25,202 bases of DNA, taken from NCBI GenBank assembly GCA_045636065.1, contig JAZTWW010000052.1, positions 1 through 25,202 on the forward strand, read 5' to 3'. The notes below the pieces were generated by a model, which was not told where the DNA came from, did no database searches, and saw nothing but the letters and a program-made list of their open reading frames with translations. Shown piece after piece: positions 1 through 7,770 of this stretch (its first letter is position 1; each line of letters opens with the position of its first letter). Made by a program: the position numbers and the translations under genes. This stretch comes from RGIG5050 sp045636065 (lineage in GTDB: Bacteria; Verrucomicrobiota; Kiritimatiellia; RFP12; UBA1067).

Positions 1-240
1 AAGTCGCAAGAGGCCGCGCGAGGGCCCGAAAAACTTTCTCATATCATAAACTTACGGGCCCGGGCGCTCGCAGGGGCGAAGGAGACCGGAAAGCCTCGAA
101 TACCAATCGCGTAAGCCAATCCGCACATAGCCAGCACACCATCCGCATTAATGCCGCGCATTGCGCAGCGTGCTTCCCCAAACTGCGCCTACAATACGAC
201 GCATGGGAAGCGGCTGTTCGCCCATTGCGGAGCGAAAACC
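1..240. other. No supported gene; left edge of window
   Basis: I see no convincing coding region here. Short open frames exist on both strands, but they have no recognisable domains, no clear ribosome binding site, and one runs antisense through the pyrB promoter. The stretch has GC-rich self-complementary patches (around GGGCCCGGGCGC near 55-66) and could include the tail of a gene beyond the window edge. Confidence 0.5.
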
Positions 241-241
241 G

Positions 242-271
242 TTGGAATTCCGGAATAAAATATGGTATACT
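242..271 (+). promoter_or_regulatory. Promoter of pyrB (extended -10)
   Basis: A TTGGAA -35-like box (242-247) is followed after 18 bases by TATACT (266-271), preceded by TATGG, so the -10 is of the extended TGn type. The start codon lies 26 bases downstream, with AAAGGA as ribosome binding site. The same TATGG-TAT pattern recurs upstream of several other genes in this window. Confidence 0.6.
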
Positions 272-297
272 AGCGTCCAGCAAAGGATACCAGAACC

Positions 298-1377
298 ATG
301 CACAAGACCCTTCAGACGATTTCCTGGGAGGACTTCGAGCGTCTCCCGCTTGAGGCTAAGCGCCCGTACCTTGAGAACGATGACGGCACCGGAGCGCCGT
401 TCCACACACTTTTCGCCCAGCAGTTCGACAGGCCCCTCCTGGAACGGCTCGCGGCCCTCGCCAACAGGATCCGCTTCATGGCCAAATCAAAGGAGGGCGC
501 GCTCTACCTCAAGAGCCTCCTCTCACATAAAAGGGCCATGCTTTACTTCTCCCAGCCAAGCTCGCGCACGTTCCTCTCGCACCTTGCGGCATGCCAGATC
601 CTCGGCCTCACCACGGGAAGCGTCCGCGACGCCACCACATCCAGCGAAGCGAAGGGCGAATCGAAGACCGACACCATCCGGACATTCTCCAGCTACTTCG
701 ATCTTATCATAATGCGCTGCCCCGAGAAGGGCCTCGCCGAGCAGATGGCGTGGGAGCTTTCGAACAGCTCCCGCCCGATACCTATCCTCAACGCCGGCTC
801 GGGCAAGGACCAGCACCCCACGCAGGCGCTTCTTGACATATACACCCTTTTGCGGTCTTTCGAGAAGAAGGGCGGCCTCTCCAACAGGACGGTCACGTTC
901 TGCGGCGACCTCCTTAGGGGCAGGACCGTGAGAAGCCTCAGCTACCTTCTTACGAACTTCGACAACATCCGCCAGGTGTTCGTCGCCCCGAAGCAGCTTC
1001 AGGTCCCCGATGACGTCCTTGCCATCCTGCGCGAGAAGGGCGTGGAGTATGCCGTCTCCGACAATCTCAAGGAGGCGGTAAGCCTCTCCGACGCCGTCTA
1101 CATGACGCGCATCCAGGACGAGTGGGACGAATCGAAGGGCGAAAGCGCCCGCATCGACACAAGCCGCTTCAAGTTCGGAGCCGAGGAGCTCAAGCTCCTT
1201 CCCAAGGACGGCGTGATAATGCACCCGCTTCCGCGACGCGACGAGATCGCCACCTGCTGCGACCGCGATCCCCGCGCCATGTACTGGCGCCAGATGCGCA
1301 ACGGCATGTGGATCCGCTCCGCCCTCATAGCGATGACATTCGGCTTCGAGCGGCAGATCATGTGCTTCGGGGCGTAG
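298..1377 (+). CDS. pyrB: Aspartate carbamoyltransferase catalytic chain
   Basis: This cytosolic enzyme condenses carbamoyl phosphate with aspartate to N-carbamoyl-aspartate, the committed step of pyrimidine synthesis. The 359-aa product shows the carbamoyl-phosphate loop P-S-S-R-T at residues 87-91, the S-S-E-A-K-G-E loop near 115-121 that supplies the active-site lysine from the neighbouring chain, H-P-T-Q at 173-176 and H-P-L-P-R at 309-313. The E-A-K-G-E-S loop fits aspartate rather than ornithine carbamoyltransferase, which would have a different C-terminal substrate loop. It is about 45 residues longer than the E. coli chain, mostly as an N-terminal extension that may be lineage-specific. 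The start is supported by an AAAGGA site and a promoter just upstream. No pyrI regulatory subunit is seen nearby. The next gene starts 4 bases after the stop, so co-transcription is likely although the functions are unrelated. Confidence 0.9.
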   Translation: MHKTLQTISWEDFERLPLEAKRPYLENDDGTGAPFHTLFAQQFDRPLLERLAALANRIRFMAKSKEGALYLKSLLSHKRAMLYFSQPSSRTFLSHLAACQILGLTTGSVRDATTSSEAKGESKTDTIRTFSSYFDLIIMRCPEKGLAEQMAWELSNSSRPIPILNAGSGKDQHPTQALLDIYTLLRSFEKKGGLSNRTVTFCGDLLRGRTVRSLSYLLTNFDNIRQVFVAPKQLQVPDDVLAILREKGVEYAVSDNLKEAVSLSDAVYMTRIQDEWDESKGESARIDTSRFKFGAEELKLLPKDGVIMHPLPRRDEIATCCDRDPRAMYWRQMRNGMWIRSALIAMTFGFERQIMCFGA

Positions 1378-1381
1378 AGAG

Positions 1382-2311
1382 ATGACGCTTCCCGCCGAGT
1401 TCCTGCCATATGCCATAACGGCGCTCTGGGCCATCGCGGCGGCGCTTTTCTTCGCGTATGCCGGGAGCGTCGCCAGGGAGATGACTTATGTGACGCTTGC
1501 GGACGGCAGGCGCGAGGCGAGGAGCATCCCTCTCATCGTCAAGCTCCTTCTGCCGCTTGCGCCGAACCTCACGCGCTTTGTGTCAAGACCGTCCTTTGAC
1601 GATGCGCGATCGAAAGCCGGGGCCATGATTGCAATGGCAGGGCTGGACGGGCTTATAGGGGCGTCCGAGTTCATAGCCCTCAAGATCCTGGCGCCGGTTG
1701 TATGCGGAACGGCATTTTCGCTCGCATTCATTTCGCTCTCGGCGGCATCTGGCGGCAATGCGCTTTCCGCGTCGAACGCGATTTTGATGTCGGCTGCCTC
1801 CTATATCCTTTTCTGCCTCTATCCCGGCATGTGGCTTAAAGGGGCCGTCAAGAGGCGGCACGAGTCGATAATGCGCGCGCTGCCGTTCGTCCTCGATCTG
1901 CTCACCTTGAGCGTCGAGGCCGGCATGGACTTCATGGGCGCACTCCAGAGGAACTGCGGGAAAAGGCGCATGGATCCGCTCAACGAGGAGCTTCTGAGGA
2001 TGACCCGCGAGATACAGCTGGGGACTCCAAGGCGCACCGCCTTGAGGAACATGGCATCGCGCACGGGGCAGAGCGACCTCAAGAGTGTCGTGCATGCACT
2101 CGTGCAGGCCGACGAGCTTGGCGTTTCAATAGGCGCGATACTCCGCATCCAGTCGGATCAGCTGAGATCGCGCCGTTTCGACAGGGCCGAGAAGCTTGCG
2201 AACGAGGCTCCCGTCAAGATGCTTGCGCCGCTTCTGCTGTTCATCTTTCCGGCGGTGTTCGTCATACTTCTCGGCCCCGTCATCGCAAGGAGTTTCGATC
2301 TCTTCTTCTAG
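1382..2311 (+). CDS. Type II/IV secretion system F-family membrane protein, TadC-like
   Basis: The 309-aa product belongs by motif to the T2SF/TadC family, inner-membrane platform proteins of Tad pilus and type II secretion machines. It has a hydrophobic N-terminal segment (about 8-28), two more near 95-150 and a C-terminal pair near 280-305. The cytoplasmic core contains L-P-F-V-L-D-L-L-T-L-S-V-E-A-G near 163-177 and a Q-A-D-E-L-G-x-S-I-G near 235-245, both typical of TadC. The end A-P-V-K-M-L-A-P-L-L-L-F-I-F-P-A is the characteristic last membrane helix. It starts 4 bases after pyrB. No other tad gene (tadA, tadB, pilin) is in the window, so this looks like a dispersed member of the machine. 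The gene ends 7 bases before the stop of a convergent gene. Confidence 0.85.
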   Translation: MTLPAEFLPYAITALWAIAAALFFAYAGSVAREMTYVTLADGRREARSIPLIVKLLLPLAPNLTRFVSRPSFDDARSKAGAMIAMAGLDGLIGASEFIALKILAPVVCGTAFSLAFISLSAASGGNALSASNAILMSAASYILFCLYPGMWLKGAVKRRHESIMRALPFVLDLLTLSVEAGMDFMGALQRNCGKRRMDPLNEELLRMTREIQLGTPRRTALRNMASRTGQSDLKSVVHALVQADELGVSIGAILRIQSDQLRSRRFDRAEKLANEAPVKMLAPLLLFIFPAVFVILLGPVIARSFDLFF

Positions 2312-2318
2312 CGTCCGG

Positions 2319-2792
2319 TCAGCCGCCGCACTTTCCGCAGGGACGGCCATCCGTACTGCCGCAGGGATATCCTCTTGTCTTGCGGTAGTTTTCGCACGAG
2401 CTGTTGTGGCGCGCACCGCTTAGCGTAGAAAGCCAGAATCCCGTTTCCGGCCAGTCGTCATTCACCGGCGCGGCCACACGATCCCTCATGGGGCCGTTGC
2501 CCGCATTGTATTCCTTTACCGCATCCTTGCGCTCGCCCTTGCGCCTTGCGCGGGGCTTCCTCTTCCCGGAATCCCCGTCCGGCGATACCGTCTCGTCCGC
2601 CGCCGCATCTCCGGCTCCCTGGGCGTCTGCGGCTTCGGACCCGGCAAGGTCCGCTCCCTTCACGGCAGCGCACTCCTGCTGCGGCGCAGGCGTCCCGATC
2701 GACTGTCCGGCGCCGGCGTCAGCCATAACCGGCACAGCGCCGAATGCAATTGCCGCAAGCGCGGCAACCATCATCGCTTTCATCGTCTCCAT
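2319..2792 (-). CDS. Exported protein with Cys-rich C-terminal tail
   Basis: The 157-aa product has a Sec signal peptide (residues 1 to about 24, ending V-M-A-D-A), an Ala/Gly/Asp-rich low-complexity stretch (about 25-70), a basic patch (K-R-K-P-R-A-R-R-K-G, about 77-86) and a compact tail. The tail reads G-F-W-L-S-T-L-S-G followed by A-R-H-N-S-S-C, then three more cysteines ending C-G-K-C-G-G. I recognise this tail pattern (aromatic-L-x-x-x-S-G-x-R-H-N-x-x-C ... C-x-x-C-G) as recurrent in small exported proteins of PVC-group bacteria. Its function is unknown, and the four cysteines and histidine could bind zinc. The first ATG is chosen because AGGAAAGGA lies 6 bases upstream of it. Confidence 0.75.
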   Translation of the reverse strand: METMKAMMVAALAAIAFGAVPVMADAGAGQSIGTPAPQQECAAVKGADLAGSEAADAQGAGDAAADETVSPDGDSGKRKPRARRKGERKDAVKEYNAGNGPMRDRVAAPVNDDWPETGFWLSTLSGARHNSSCENYRKTRGYPCGSTDGRPCGKCGG

Positions 2793-2853
2793 TGGTGTCC
2801 TTTCCTGATTTGGTTTGTCTTGGTTTTTGTTGCACCCTTATAGGGCGGACACA

Positions 2854-2859
2854 ATTATA
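2854..2859 (-). promoter_or_regulatory. Candidate -10 box of the Cys-tail protein gene
   Basis: On the minus strand this reads TATAAT, about 62 bases upstream of the ATG at 2792. No strong -35 is seen. Confidence 0.4.
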
Positions 2860-2913
2860 CAACCTGAAAATCACGGGAAAGTCGCAATAAAGTAACAATT
2901 TCGCGACAATTCT

Positions 2914-2951
2914 GGGGAATGGGGAATGGGGAATGGGAATGGGGAATGGGG
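2914..2951 (+). repeat. GGGGAAT tandem repeat, potential G-quadruplex
   Basis: Five units of GGGGAAT (one shortened to GGGAAT) plus a final GGGG give six G-runs separated by AAT on the coding strand, which satisfies a G-quadruplex pattern. It ends 4 bases before the -35 box of the lipoprotein gene at 2992, so it may influence that promoter or simply be a lineage-typical intergenic repeat. Confidence 0.85.
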
Positions 2952-2954
2952 AAC

Positions 2955-2983
2955 TTGACTTCTCGGGGAGGTTCTGCTAAAAT
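2955..2983 (+). promoter_or_regulatory. Near-consensus promoter of lipoprotein gene 2992; leaderless
   Basis: TTGACT (2955-2960), a 17-base spacer and TAAAAT (2978-2983) preceded by TGC (extended -10). The ATG is only 8 bases after the -10 box, so transcription should start at or very near the start codon, giving a leaderless mRNA. No ribosome binding site is present. Confidence 0.7.
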
Positions 2984-2991
2984 TCACAATC

Positions 2992-4236
2992 ATGAAAACC
3001 ATATCCAAGCTACTGTCGGTGGCGCTGTTCTGCGCAGGTATCTCAGGTTGCGGCTCTGATGGCGAAAGCCTCGTCTTGAAACCCTCGTACGACTCGCCGA
3101 GGATTGCGCAAGGCGCCATCTTCGCGCTTGTCGTGGACATCGATGGCGCGAGCGCCCATCTGAATGAGCTCCTGGTGGATATCCTTGGCAAGAGGAAGGC
3201 TGAAGAGATCATCCCCAAGATATCCCTTTCCAATCCCGATATTCCGGAGGACCTCAGGATATTCCTCGACGAGTCGGGCCTCGGCAAAGCCGATTTTGAA
3301 TGGGTGGCATATTCATGCGGCACGCCCGAATTCAAAGTCTCCGGAAATGGGGACCTCGCCGAACCAGAGAGCATCCCGGACCTGGCTTTCGTCGTGCGGG
3401 TGGACCACGACTTTGCAAAGATCTCGGAACTTCTCAAGAAGCAGGCCGCAAAGAAAGGCAAGGACCAGTTCGAGGACGGCAGGATCTCCGGCGAGGACGT
3501 CCTCATCGCAAGGCCCGTGGATAAGGATGATGTGAAATTCATGGAGCAGACCGGCCTTGAGCCTGTCATAGGATCGGTGGAAGGGAAGCTTCTCGTCGCC
3601 GCCACGTCCCCGAAGGCGTTCAGCGATCAGGTGGCGCTTTACCGCGACGGCAAAGGTGCAAGCGCGGACTTCAAGGATTTCAAGGCAGATCCGATCCGCC
3701 TTAAAGTGACGGGGCTCGACATCCTTTCGCGCAAGATGGCGCGCACGTTCGCCGAGTCTGCGGCCGGCGACGACCCGGTAGAGCTCAGGAGGGCCCGTGA
3801 GCTTGCCGACAATCTCGACGACCCGAAAGTCCGCGAGAGTATCGTGCGTGAACTTGGCGGGAATATGGTGCCGGCGGACGTCTGCGTAGTCTTGGATATC
3901 CGCTCCATCTGCATGTGGTGCGACAACGGGAAGACGAAGATCGAGATCGATACGCGCTCGGAGGATGCCGCGCAGAAGATGCTGGGCTTTCTTCACATGG
4001 GCCTCGTGATGGGCAAGATGGGGATCAAGAACCTGCCAGACGGGGAGGAGTTCGACAAGATCGCAAGGATCGTGAATTCGATAAGGATCAATGCAAAGGG
4101 CGAAACCGTGCTGGCGGAAGCCGATGTGCATCTTGTGGGAGTCGTCGCAGCTCCATTGGCCGCCGTGGTGCCTGCCATCGACAAAGCGATAAAGAAGGCC
4201 AACTCCGCGGCAGGGGCAAGGCCTCCAAGACGGTAG
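2992..4236 (+). CDS. Predicted lipoprotein of unknown function
   Basis: The 414-aa product begins with a lipoprotein signal peptide whose lipobox is I-S-G-C, making Cys20 the lipidation site. The mature part is soluble, charged and without a motif I recognise. It contains F-A-L-V-V-D-I-D-G (about 44-52), a conserved-looking L-L-V-A-A-T-S-P segment near 200 and a C-terminal half ending in a hydrophobic A-P-L-A-A-V-V-P-A-I stretch and a basic tail. The alternation of strands and helices and the repeated 'F-x-V-x-V-D' type segments suggest an envelope-anchored periplasmic protein, but I assign no function. It is probably monocistronic, because the next gene has its own promoter. Confidence 0.75.
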   Translation: MKTISKLLSVALFCAGISGCGSDGESLVLKPSYDSPRIAQGAIFALVVDIDGASAHLNELLVDILGKRKAEEIIPKISLSNPDIPEDLRIFLDESGLGKADFEWVAYSCGTPEFKVSGNGDLAEPESIPDLAFVVRVDHDFAKISELLKKQAAKKGKDQFEDGRISGEDVLIARPVDKDDVKFMEQTGLEPVIGSVEGKLLVAATSPKAFSDQVALYRDGKGASADFKDFKADPIRLKVTGLDILSRKMARTFAESAAGDDPVELRRARELADNLDDPKVRESIVRELGGNMVPADVCVVLDIRSICMWCDNGKTKIEIDTRSEDAAQKMLGFLHMGLVMGKMGIKNLPDGEEFDKIARIVNSIRINAKGETVLAEADVHLVGVVAAPLAAVVPAIDKAIKKANSAAGARPPRR

Positions 4237-4268
4237 CCACGGCCGCCGGGCGGCGAATTCCCCCAAAA

Positions 4269-4279
4269 TATGGTATCAT
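4269..4279 (+). promoter_or_regulatory. Extended -10 promoter of hrpB
   Basis: TATGG followed by TATCAT (4274-4279) matches the extended -10 pattern seen before pyrB and the restriction operon. No clear -35 is present. The hrpB ATG is 36 bases downstream with GAAGGGG as ribosome binding site. Confidence 0.5.
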
Positions 4280-4315
4280 TCCAGCCGTTGCGCAGTTGAA
4301 GGGGATAGAACCGGA

Positions 4316-6781
4316 ATGTTTCCTGCGGAGGAGGTCATAGACGAGGTAAAGGCGGCTCTTGAAAAGAACCGCCCCGTGGTGCTTACGGCTCCGCCCGGAA
4401 GCGGCAAGACGACCTGCATCCCCCCCGCCCTGCTTCACGCGCCTTTCCTCAAAGGCCGCAAGATCCTGATGCTCGAACCTCGCCGCCTCGCCGCGCGCAA
4501 TTCGGCGAAGTACATCGCCTCCAAGCTTGGCGTCCGGCTCGGTTCGCTCGTGGGCTATCAGGTGCGCCTTGAAAGGGAGGCCGGCAGGGAAACGCGCCTT
4601 GAGATCGTCACCGAGGGGCTTCTCGCGCAGCGGCTTTTGTCCGATCCGGAGCTCTCCGACACTGGCCTTGTGATCTTCGACGAATTCCACGAGCGAAGCC
4701 TACAGTGCGATCTCGCGTTCGCAATGGCGCTCGATGCGAGGCGCGCACTGAGGGAGGATCTGAGGATCCTCGTAATGAGCGCTACCCTGGACGCAGGCCC
4801 CGTCGCCGAGCATCTTGGAGGCGCCGAGATAATCCGCGCCGAAGGAAGGATGTTCCCGGTAGAGACGCGCTTTTTGAAGGAAAGCCCCCAGTCCCCCATG
4901 CCGTCCGTTATGGCGGGCGCGGTGATGCGCGCCCTGCGCGAGGAAGGTGGAGATATCCTTTGCTTCCTCCCGGGGGAAGGCGAGATAAGGCGCACGCTTG
5001 AGATCCTTCGGGACGAAGGCGTGCAAGCGGAGGGCGTGGCCGTGCTGCCACTCTATGGCGCGCTCCCCAAAGAGGAGCAGGATGCCGTATTCATGCCGTC
5101 CGGCAGGCGCAAGGTGATCCTCGCTACAAGCATCGCCGAGACGAGCGTCACGATAGACGGAGTGTCCGTCGTGATAGATTCCGGGCTTATGCGCGTCGGC
5201 CGCTTCTCGAGCGCCAGCGGCATGCAGAGGCTTGAGACGCTGCCGATCACCCGCGACAGGGCCGATCAGCGCAGGGGCCGCGCCGGCCGTACACGCCCAG
5301 GCGTCTGCATAAGGCTCTGGACCGAGGCAGAAGACAGGCTTCTCAAGCCGCACATGACACCCGAGATACTCGATGCCGACTTGGCTCCAACGGTTCTCAC
5401 GGCGGCCTCGTGGGGAACGACCGACATCTACGCTCTTCCGTGGCTCACGCCGCCGCAGGCCCATCCCTGGGAGCAGGCCAAAGAGCTCCTGCATATGCTC
5501 GGCGCGCTTGCGGATGACCGCCGCCGCCTGACGCAGCGCGGCAAGGCGATGGCTGCCTTTGGCGCGCATCCGAGGCTCGCGGCGATGATGCTCGCCGTTC
5601 CAGGCAGGCGCAGCGCGACGCTTGCCGCCATACTAGACGAGCGTCCCGGCGGCGCGCTGCGCCATGAAACGGATGTCCGCCGCCTTGAGGACGCCGCAAA
5701 CGCCGGACAGTCGCCGTTTTCGCGCCGCGTGAGGGAGCTTGCGAAAAGATGGGGGCGCGGCGCCGGCGGCCCCGATGCGGGCGAGATGCGCGAGGCCGGT
5801 GAGATCCTTGCATACGCCTATCCCGACAGGATCGCGAAGAACAGGGGCAATTCTACATTCACGATGGTTTCCGGAAGAGGCGCGTGGATGGAGAGGACAG
5901 AGGCCATATCATCAAGCGACTATCTTGTGATGTGCGAACTCAACGATACGGCGAGCGGCGCGGGCTTCGTCCAGCGCGCCGACGCCAAGGCACTCTTGGC
6001 TGCGCCGATCTCGGAGGAAGCGATAGAGGAGATGTTCGCGCCTTTGATGCGCGAGGAGACGGAGACTTTCTGGGACCAGCGCAGCGAATGCGTCAAAGCC
6101 GTAAGGGCCGTGAAGCTGGGGCGCATGACCGTCCGAGAAGGTGCGCAGCCCAAGCCCGATCCCGGTGAAGTCCAGCGCGCGCTCTTTGACGGCATAAGGA
6201 GGAAAGGTGTGGGGCTTCTGCCGTGGACGCCGGCGGCGAGGCAGCTCCAGGCCAGGATTTCGTTCCTTGCGCGCACCATTCCCGACGGTGGATGGCCTCG
6301 CGTGGACGATGGAGCGATCGAGGCGGATCTTGAAGGGTTTCTCGGCCCGTTCACGCTTGGAATGAACAGGTGGACCCATCTTGAGAGGCTTGATCTTTCG
6401 GCAGTTCTCGATGCGGCGCTGGGTGCGGCCGGAAAGGACAGGCGCGAACTCGATAGGCTCGCTCCCGCGAAGATGCCCGTCCCGAGCGGAAGCGTCATGA
6501 CGATACACTACGAGGAGGGCGAGCCTTTCGTCGCCGTAAGGCTCCAGGAGACGTTCGGGCTCGAATCCACGCCGATGATAGCGGGCGGCCGCGTTCCCAT
6601 AGTGATGCACCTTCTCTCGCCCGCGCAGAGGCCCGTGCAGATAACCAAGGATCTCGCAGGATTCTGGAAAACGAGCTATCAGCTGGTGCGCAAGGACTTG
6701 AGGGGACGCTACCCCAAACACTACTGGCCGGAAGATCCCCTTACGGCCGTGGCGACGAAAAGGGTCAAGAACAGGATGTAG
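4316..6781 (+). CDS. hrpB: ATP-dependent RNA helicase HrpB
   Basis: HrpB is a DEAH-family helicase of uncertain cellular role (RNA or ribonucleoprotein remodelling), active in the cytoplasm. The 821-aa product has Walker A P-G-S-G-K-T-T (27-33), the motif II variant D-E-F-H (122-125), S-A-T-L (motif III, near 155), A-E-T-S-V-T-I-D (motif V, near 280) and Q-R-R-G-R-A-G-R (motif VI, about 318-325). After the helicase-associated region comes the C-terminal domain typical of HrpB, including P-D-R-I-A near 503 and the closing signature Y-x-L-V-R-K-D-L-R-G-R-Y-P-K-H-Y-W-P. Its length equals the usual 800-850 aa of the family. A short-spaced protease gene follows 3 bases after the stop, indicating an operon. 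Confidence 0.92.
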   Translation: MFPAEEVIDEVKAALEKNRPVVLTAPPGSGKTTCIPPALLHAPFLKGRKILMLEPRRLAARNSAKYIASKLGVRLGSLVGYQVRLEREAGRETRLEIVTEGLLAQRLLSDPELSDTGLVIFDEFHERSLQCDLAFAMALDARRALREDLRILVMSATLDAGPVAEHLGGAEIIRAEGRMFPVETRFLKESPQSPMPSVMAGAVMRALREEGGDILCFLPGEGEIRRTLEILRDEGVQAEGVAVLPLYGALPKEEQDAVFMPSGRRKVILATSIAETSVTIDGVSVVIDSGLMRVGRFSSASGMQRLETLPITRDRADQRRGRAGRTRPGVCIRLWTEAEDRLLKPHMTPEILDADLAPTVLTAASWGTTDIYALPWLTPPQAHPWEQAKELLHMLGALADDRRRLTQRGKAMAAFGAHPRLAAMMLAVPGRRSATLAAILDERPGGALRHETDVRRLEDAANAGQSPFSRRVRELAKRWGRGAGGPDAGEMREAGEILAYAYPDRIAKNRGNSTFTMVSGRGAWMERTEAISSSDYLVMCELNDTASGAGFVQRADAKALLAAPISEEAIEEMFAPLMREETETFWDQRSECVKAVRAVKLGRMTVREGAQPKPDPGEVQRALFDGIRRKGVGLLPWTPAARQLQARISFLARTIPDGGWPRVDDGAIEADLEGFLGPFTLGMNRWTHLERLDLSAVLDAALGAAGKDRRELDRLAPAKMPVPSGSVMTIHYEEGEPFVAVRLQETFGLESTPMIAGGRVPIVMHLLSPAQRPVQITKDLAGFWKTSYQLVRKDLRGRYPKHYWPEDPLTAVATKRVKNRM

Positions 6782-6784
6782 ACT

Positions 6785-7468
6785 ATGAACAAGGTAAGGG
6801 CATATCTTCCGGCGGTGCCGTTTGCCGTCTGGATCGCGCTTCAGTCGCTGCTGCCGCAGACGGCCTTGAACTATGCCATAAGAAGCGCCGCCACCCTTGC
6901 TGCGCTCGCATTGTGCCTAGTCCTGGCGCATCGCGGGGACGGCCCGCGTCCGGCAAGGACTCGTTTCTCTTTTTCCGCTCTTTTCGTGGGGCTCGCCGCA
7001 GGGCTTTTCGTCGCGGCGTTCTGGATCCTTCCAGAGCACATGGCATTCTACAGGCGGTGGATTCTATGGCCGTTCGGCGTTCCCGTACCCGAGCCGTCAG
7101 GCCCGAGCCCGTACGATCCGGCTGTATGCGGAAGCGCCCTTATGTGGATGAAGCTCGCAGGCAGCGCTTTCGTCATCGCTCCCGTGGAGGAGCTTTTCTT
7201 CAGGTCGTTCCTTTACAGGTGGATACAGCGCGCGGAGAGGTGGCGCGAGGTGGAGCTTTCGTCGTTCGACGCCCAGGCGTTCATCTGGACTGTCGCTCTT
7301 TTCGCCCTTGAGCATTCGCCGAGGTTTGTTGTGGCTGCGGCGTGCGGAGCCGTGTACCAGCTCGTTGCGATGAGGCGTGGACTTGCCTCCGCCATAGCCG
7401 CGCACGTTACGACCAATCTCGCTCTTGCCGTATACGTGATATATTTCGGTGATTGGGGCTTTTGGTAA
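6785..7468 (+). CDS. CPBP/CAAX-type intramembrane protease
   Basis: The 227-aa hydrophobic product is a CPBP (Abi/CAAX protease) family intramembrane metalloprotease. It carries motif 1 E-E-L-F-F-R (135-140), motif 2 F-A-L-E-H (about 177-181) and motif 3 H-V-T-T-N (about 209-213), which together form the zinc-type active site. At least six hydrophobic segments are visible. The layout, with a large loop containing a Pro/Arg-rich stretch before motif 1, resembles the CAAX-related proteases often found in exosortase-bearing bacteria, but no exosortase or sorting signal is in this window. It starts 3 bases after hrpB and is probably co-transcribed. Its substrate is unknown. Confidence 0.85.
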   Translation: MNKVRAYLPAVPFAVWIALQSLLPQTALNYAIRSAATLAALALCLVLAHRGDGPRPARTRFSFSALFVGLAAGLFVAAFWILPEHMAFYRRWILWPFGVPVPEPSGPSPYDPAVCGSALMWMKLAGSAFVIAPVEELFFRSFLYRWIQRAERWREVELSSFDAQAFIWTVALFALEHSPRFVVAAACGAVYQLVAMRRGLASAIAAHVTTNLALAVYVIYFGDWGFW

Positions 7469-7509
7469 GCCTAGTTGGGGATACCCATTCCCAGCCCATC
7501 CACCCGATC

Positions 7510-7647
7510 TATCGCTTGTATGCCTCTCGCCCATCCACAATCCATCCACCCAATCTATCGCTATTATCCCTCCTGCCCATCCACAATCCATCCTCCCGGT
7601 TTATCACTATTATCGCTCTTGCCCAATCAAAGTCCATTCATTGGATT
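7510..7647 (+). repeat. 46-bp tandem repeat, three units
   Basis: Three consecutive 46-base units start at 7510, 7556 and 7602, each opening with TATC(G/A)CT and containing GCCCATCCACAATCCATC or a diverged form; a partial fourth starts at 7648. Units 1 and 2 are closest and unit 3 is diverged. The plus strand is very pyrimidine-rich and the minus strand reads as repeated GGGATAA/GGATGG. The array fills most of the space between the protease gene and the sigma factor promoter and contains no plausible gene. Confidence 0.85.
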
Positions 7648-7759
7648 TATCGCTTTTATCGCGTTTATCCCTTCTATCCCTTCTCCCCCAAAATCGGCTA
7701 GCCACTTTAAATCCACCCCAAAAATCCACCTGTGTTTTTCAAGCGAATTATGATATAAT
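7643..7759 (+). promoter_or_regulatory. Promoter module of the sigma/kinase operon (copy 1)
   Basis: The module runs from GGATTTATCGCTTTTATC through TATCCCTTCT and AAAAATCCACCTGTG to GCGAATTATGATATAAT. The -10 TATAAT (7754-7759) is preceded by TGA, giving an extended -10. The ATG at 7771 is only 11 bases further on, so the mRNA should have almost no leader and there is no ribosome binding site. A paralogous module with the same block order lies before the restriction operon (9897-9983). Confidence 0.7.
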
Positions 7760-7770
7760 ACCACCCCCTT

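Noticed and set aside
523..1434. A 303-codon open frame opposite pyrB
   Set aside because: Shadow of a clear pyrB gene; low-complexity translation.
7510..7647. CRISPR array
   Set aside because: The units are contiguous 46-base tandem repeats with no variable spacers, and no cas genes are present.
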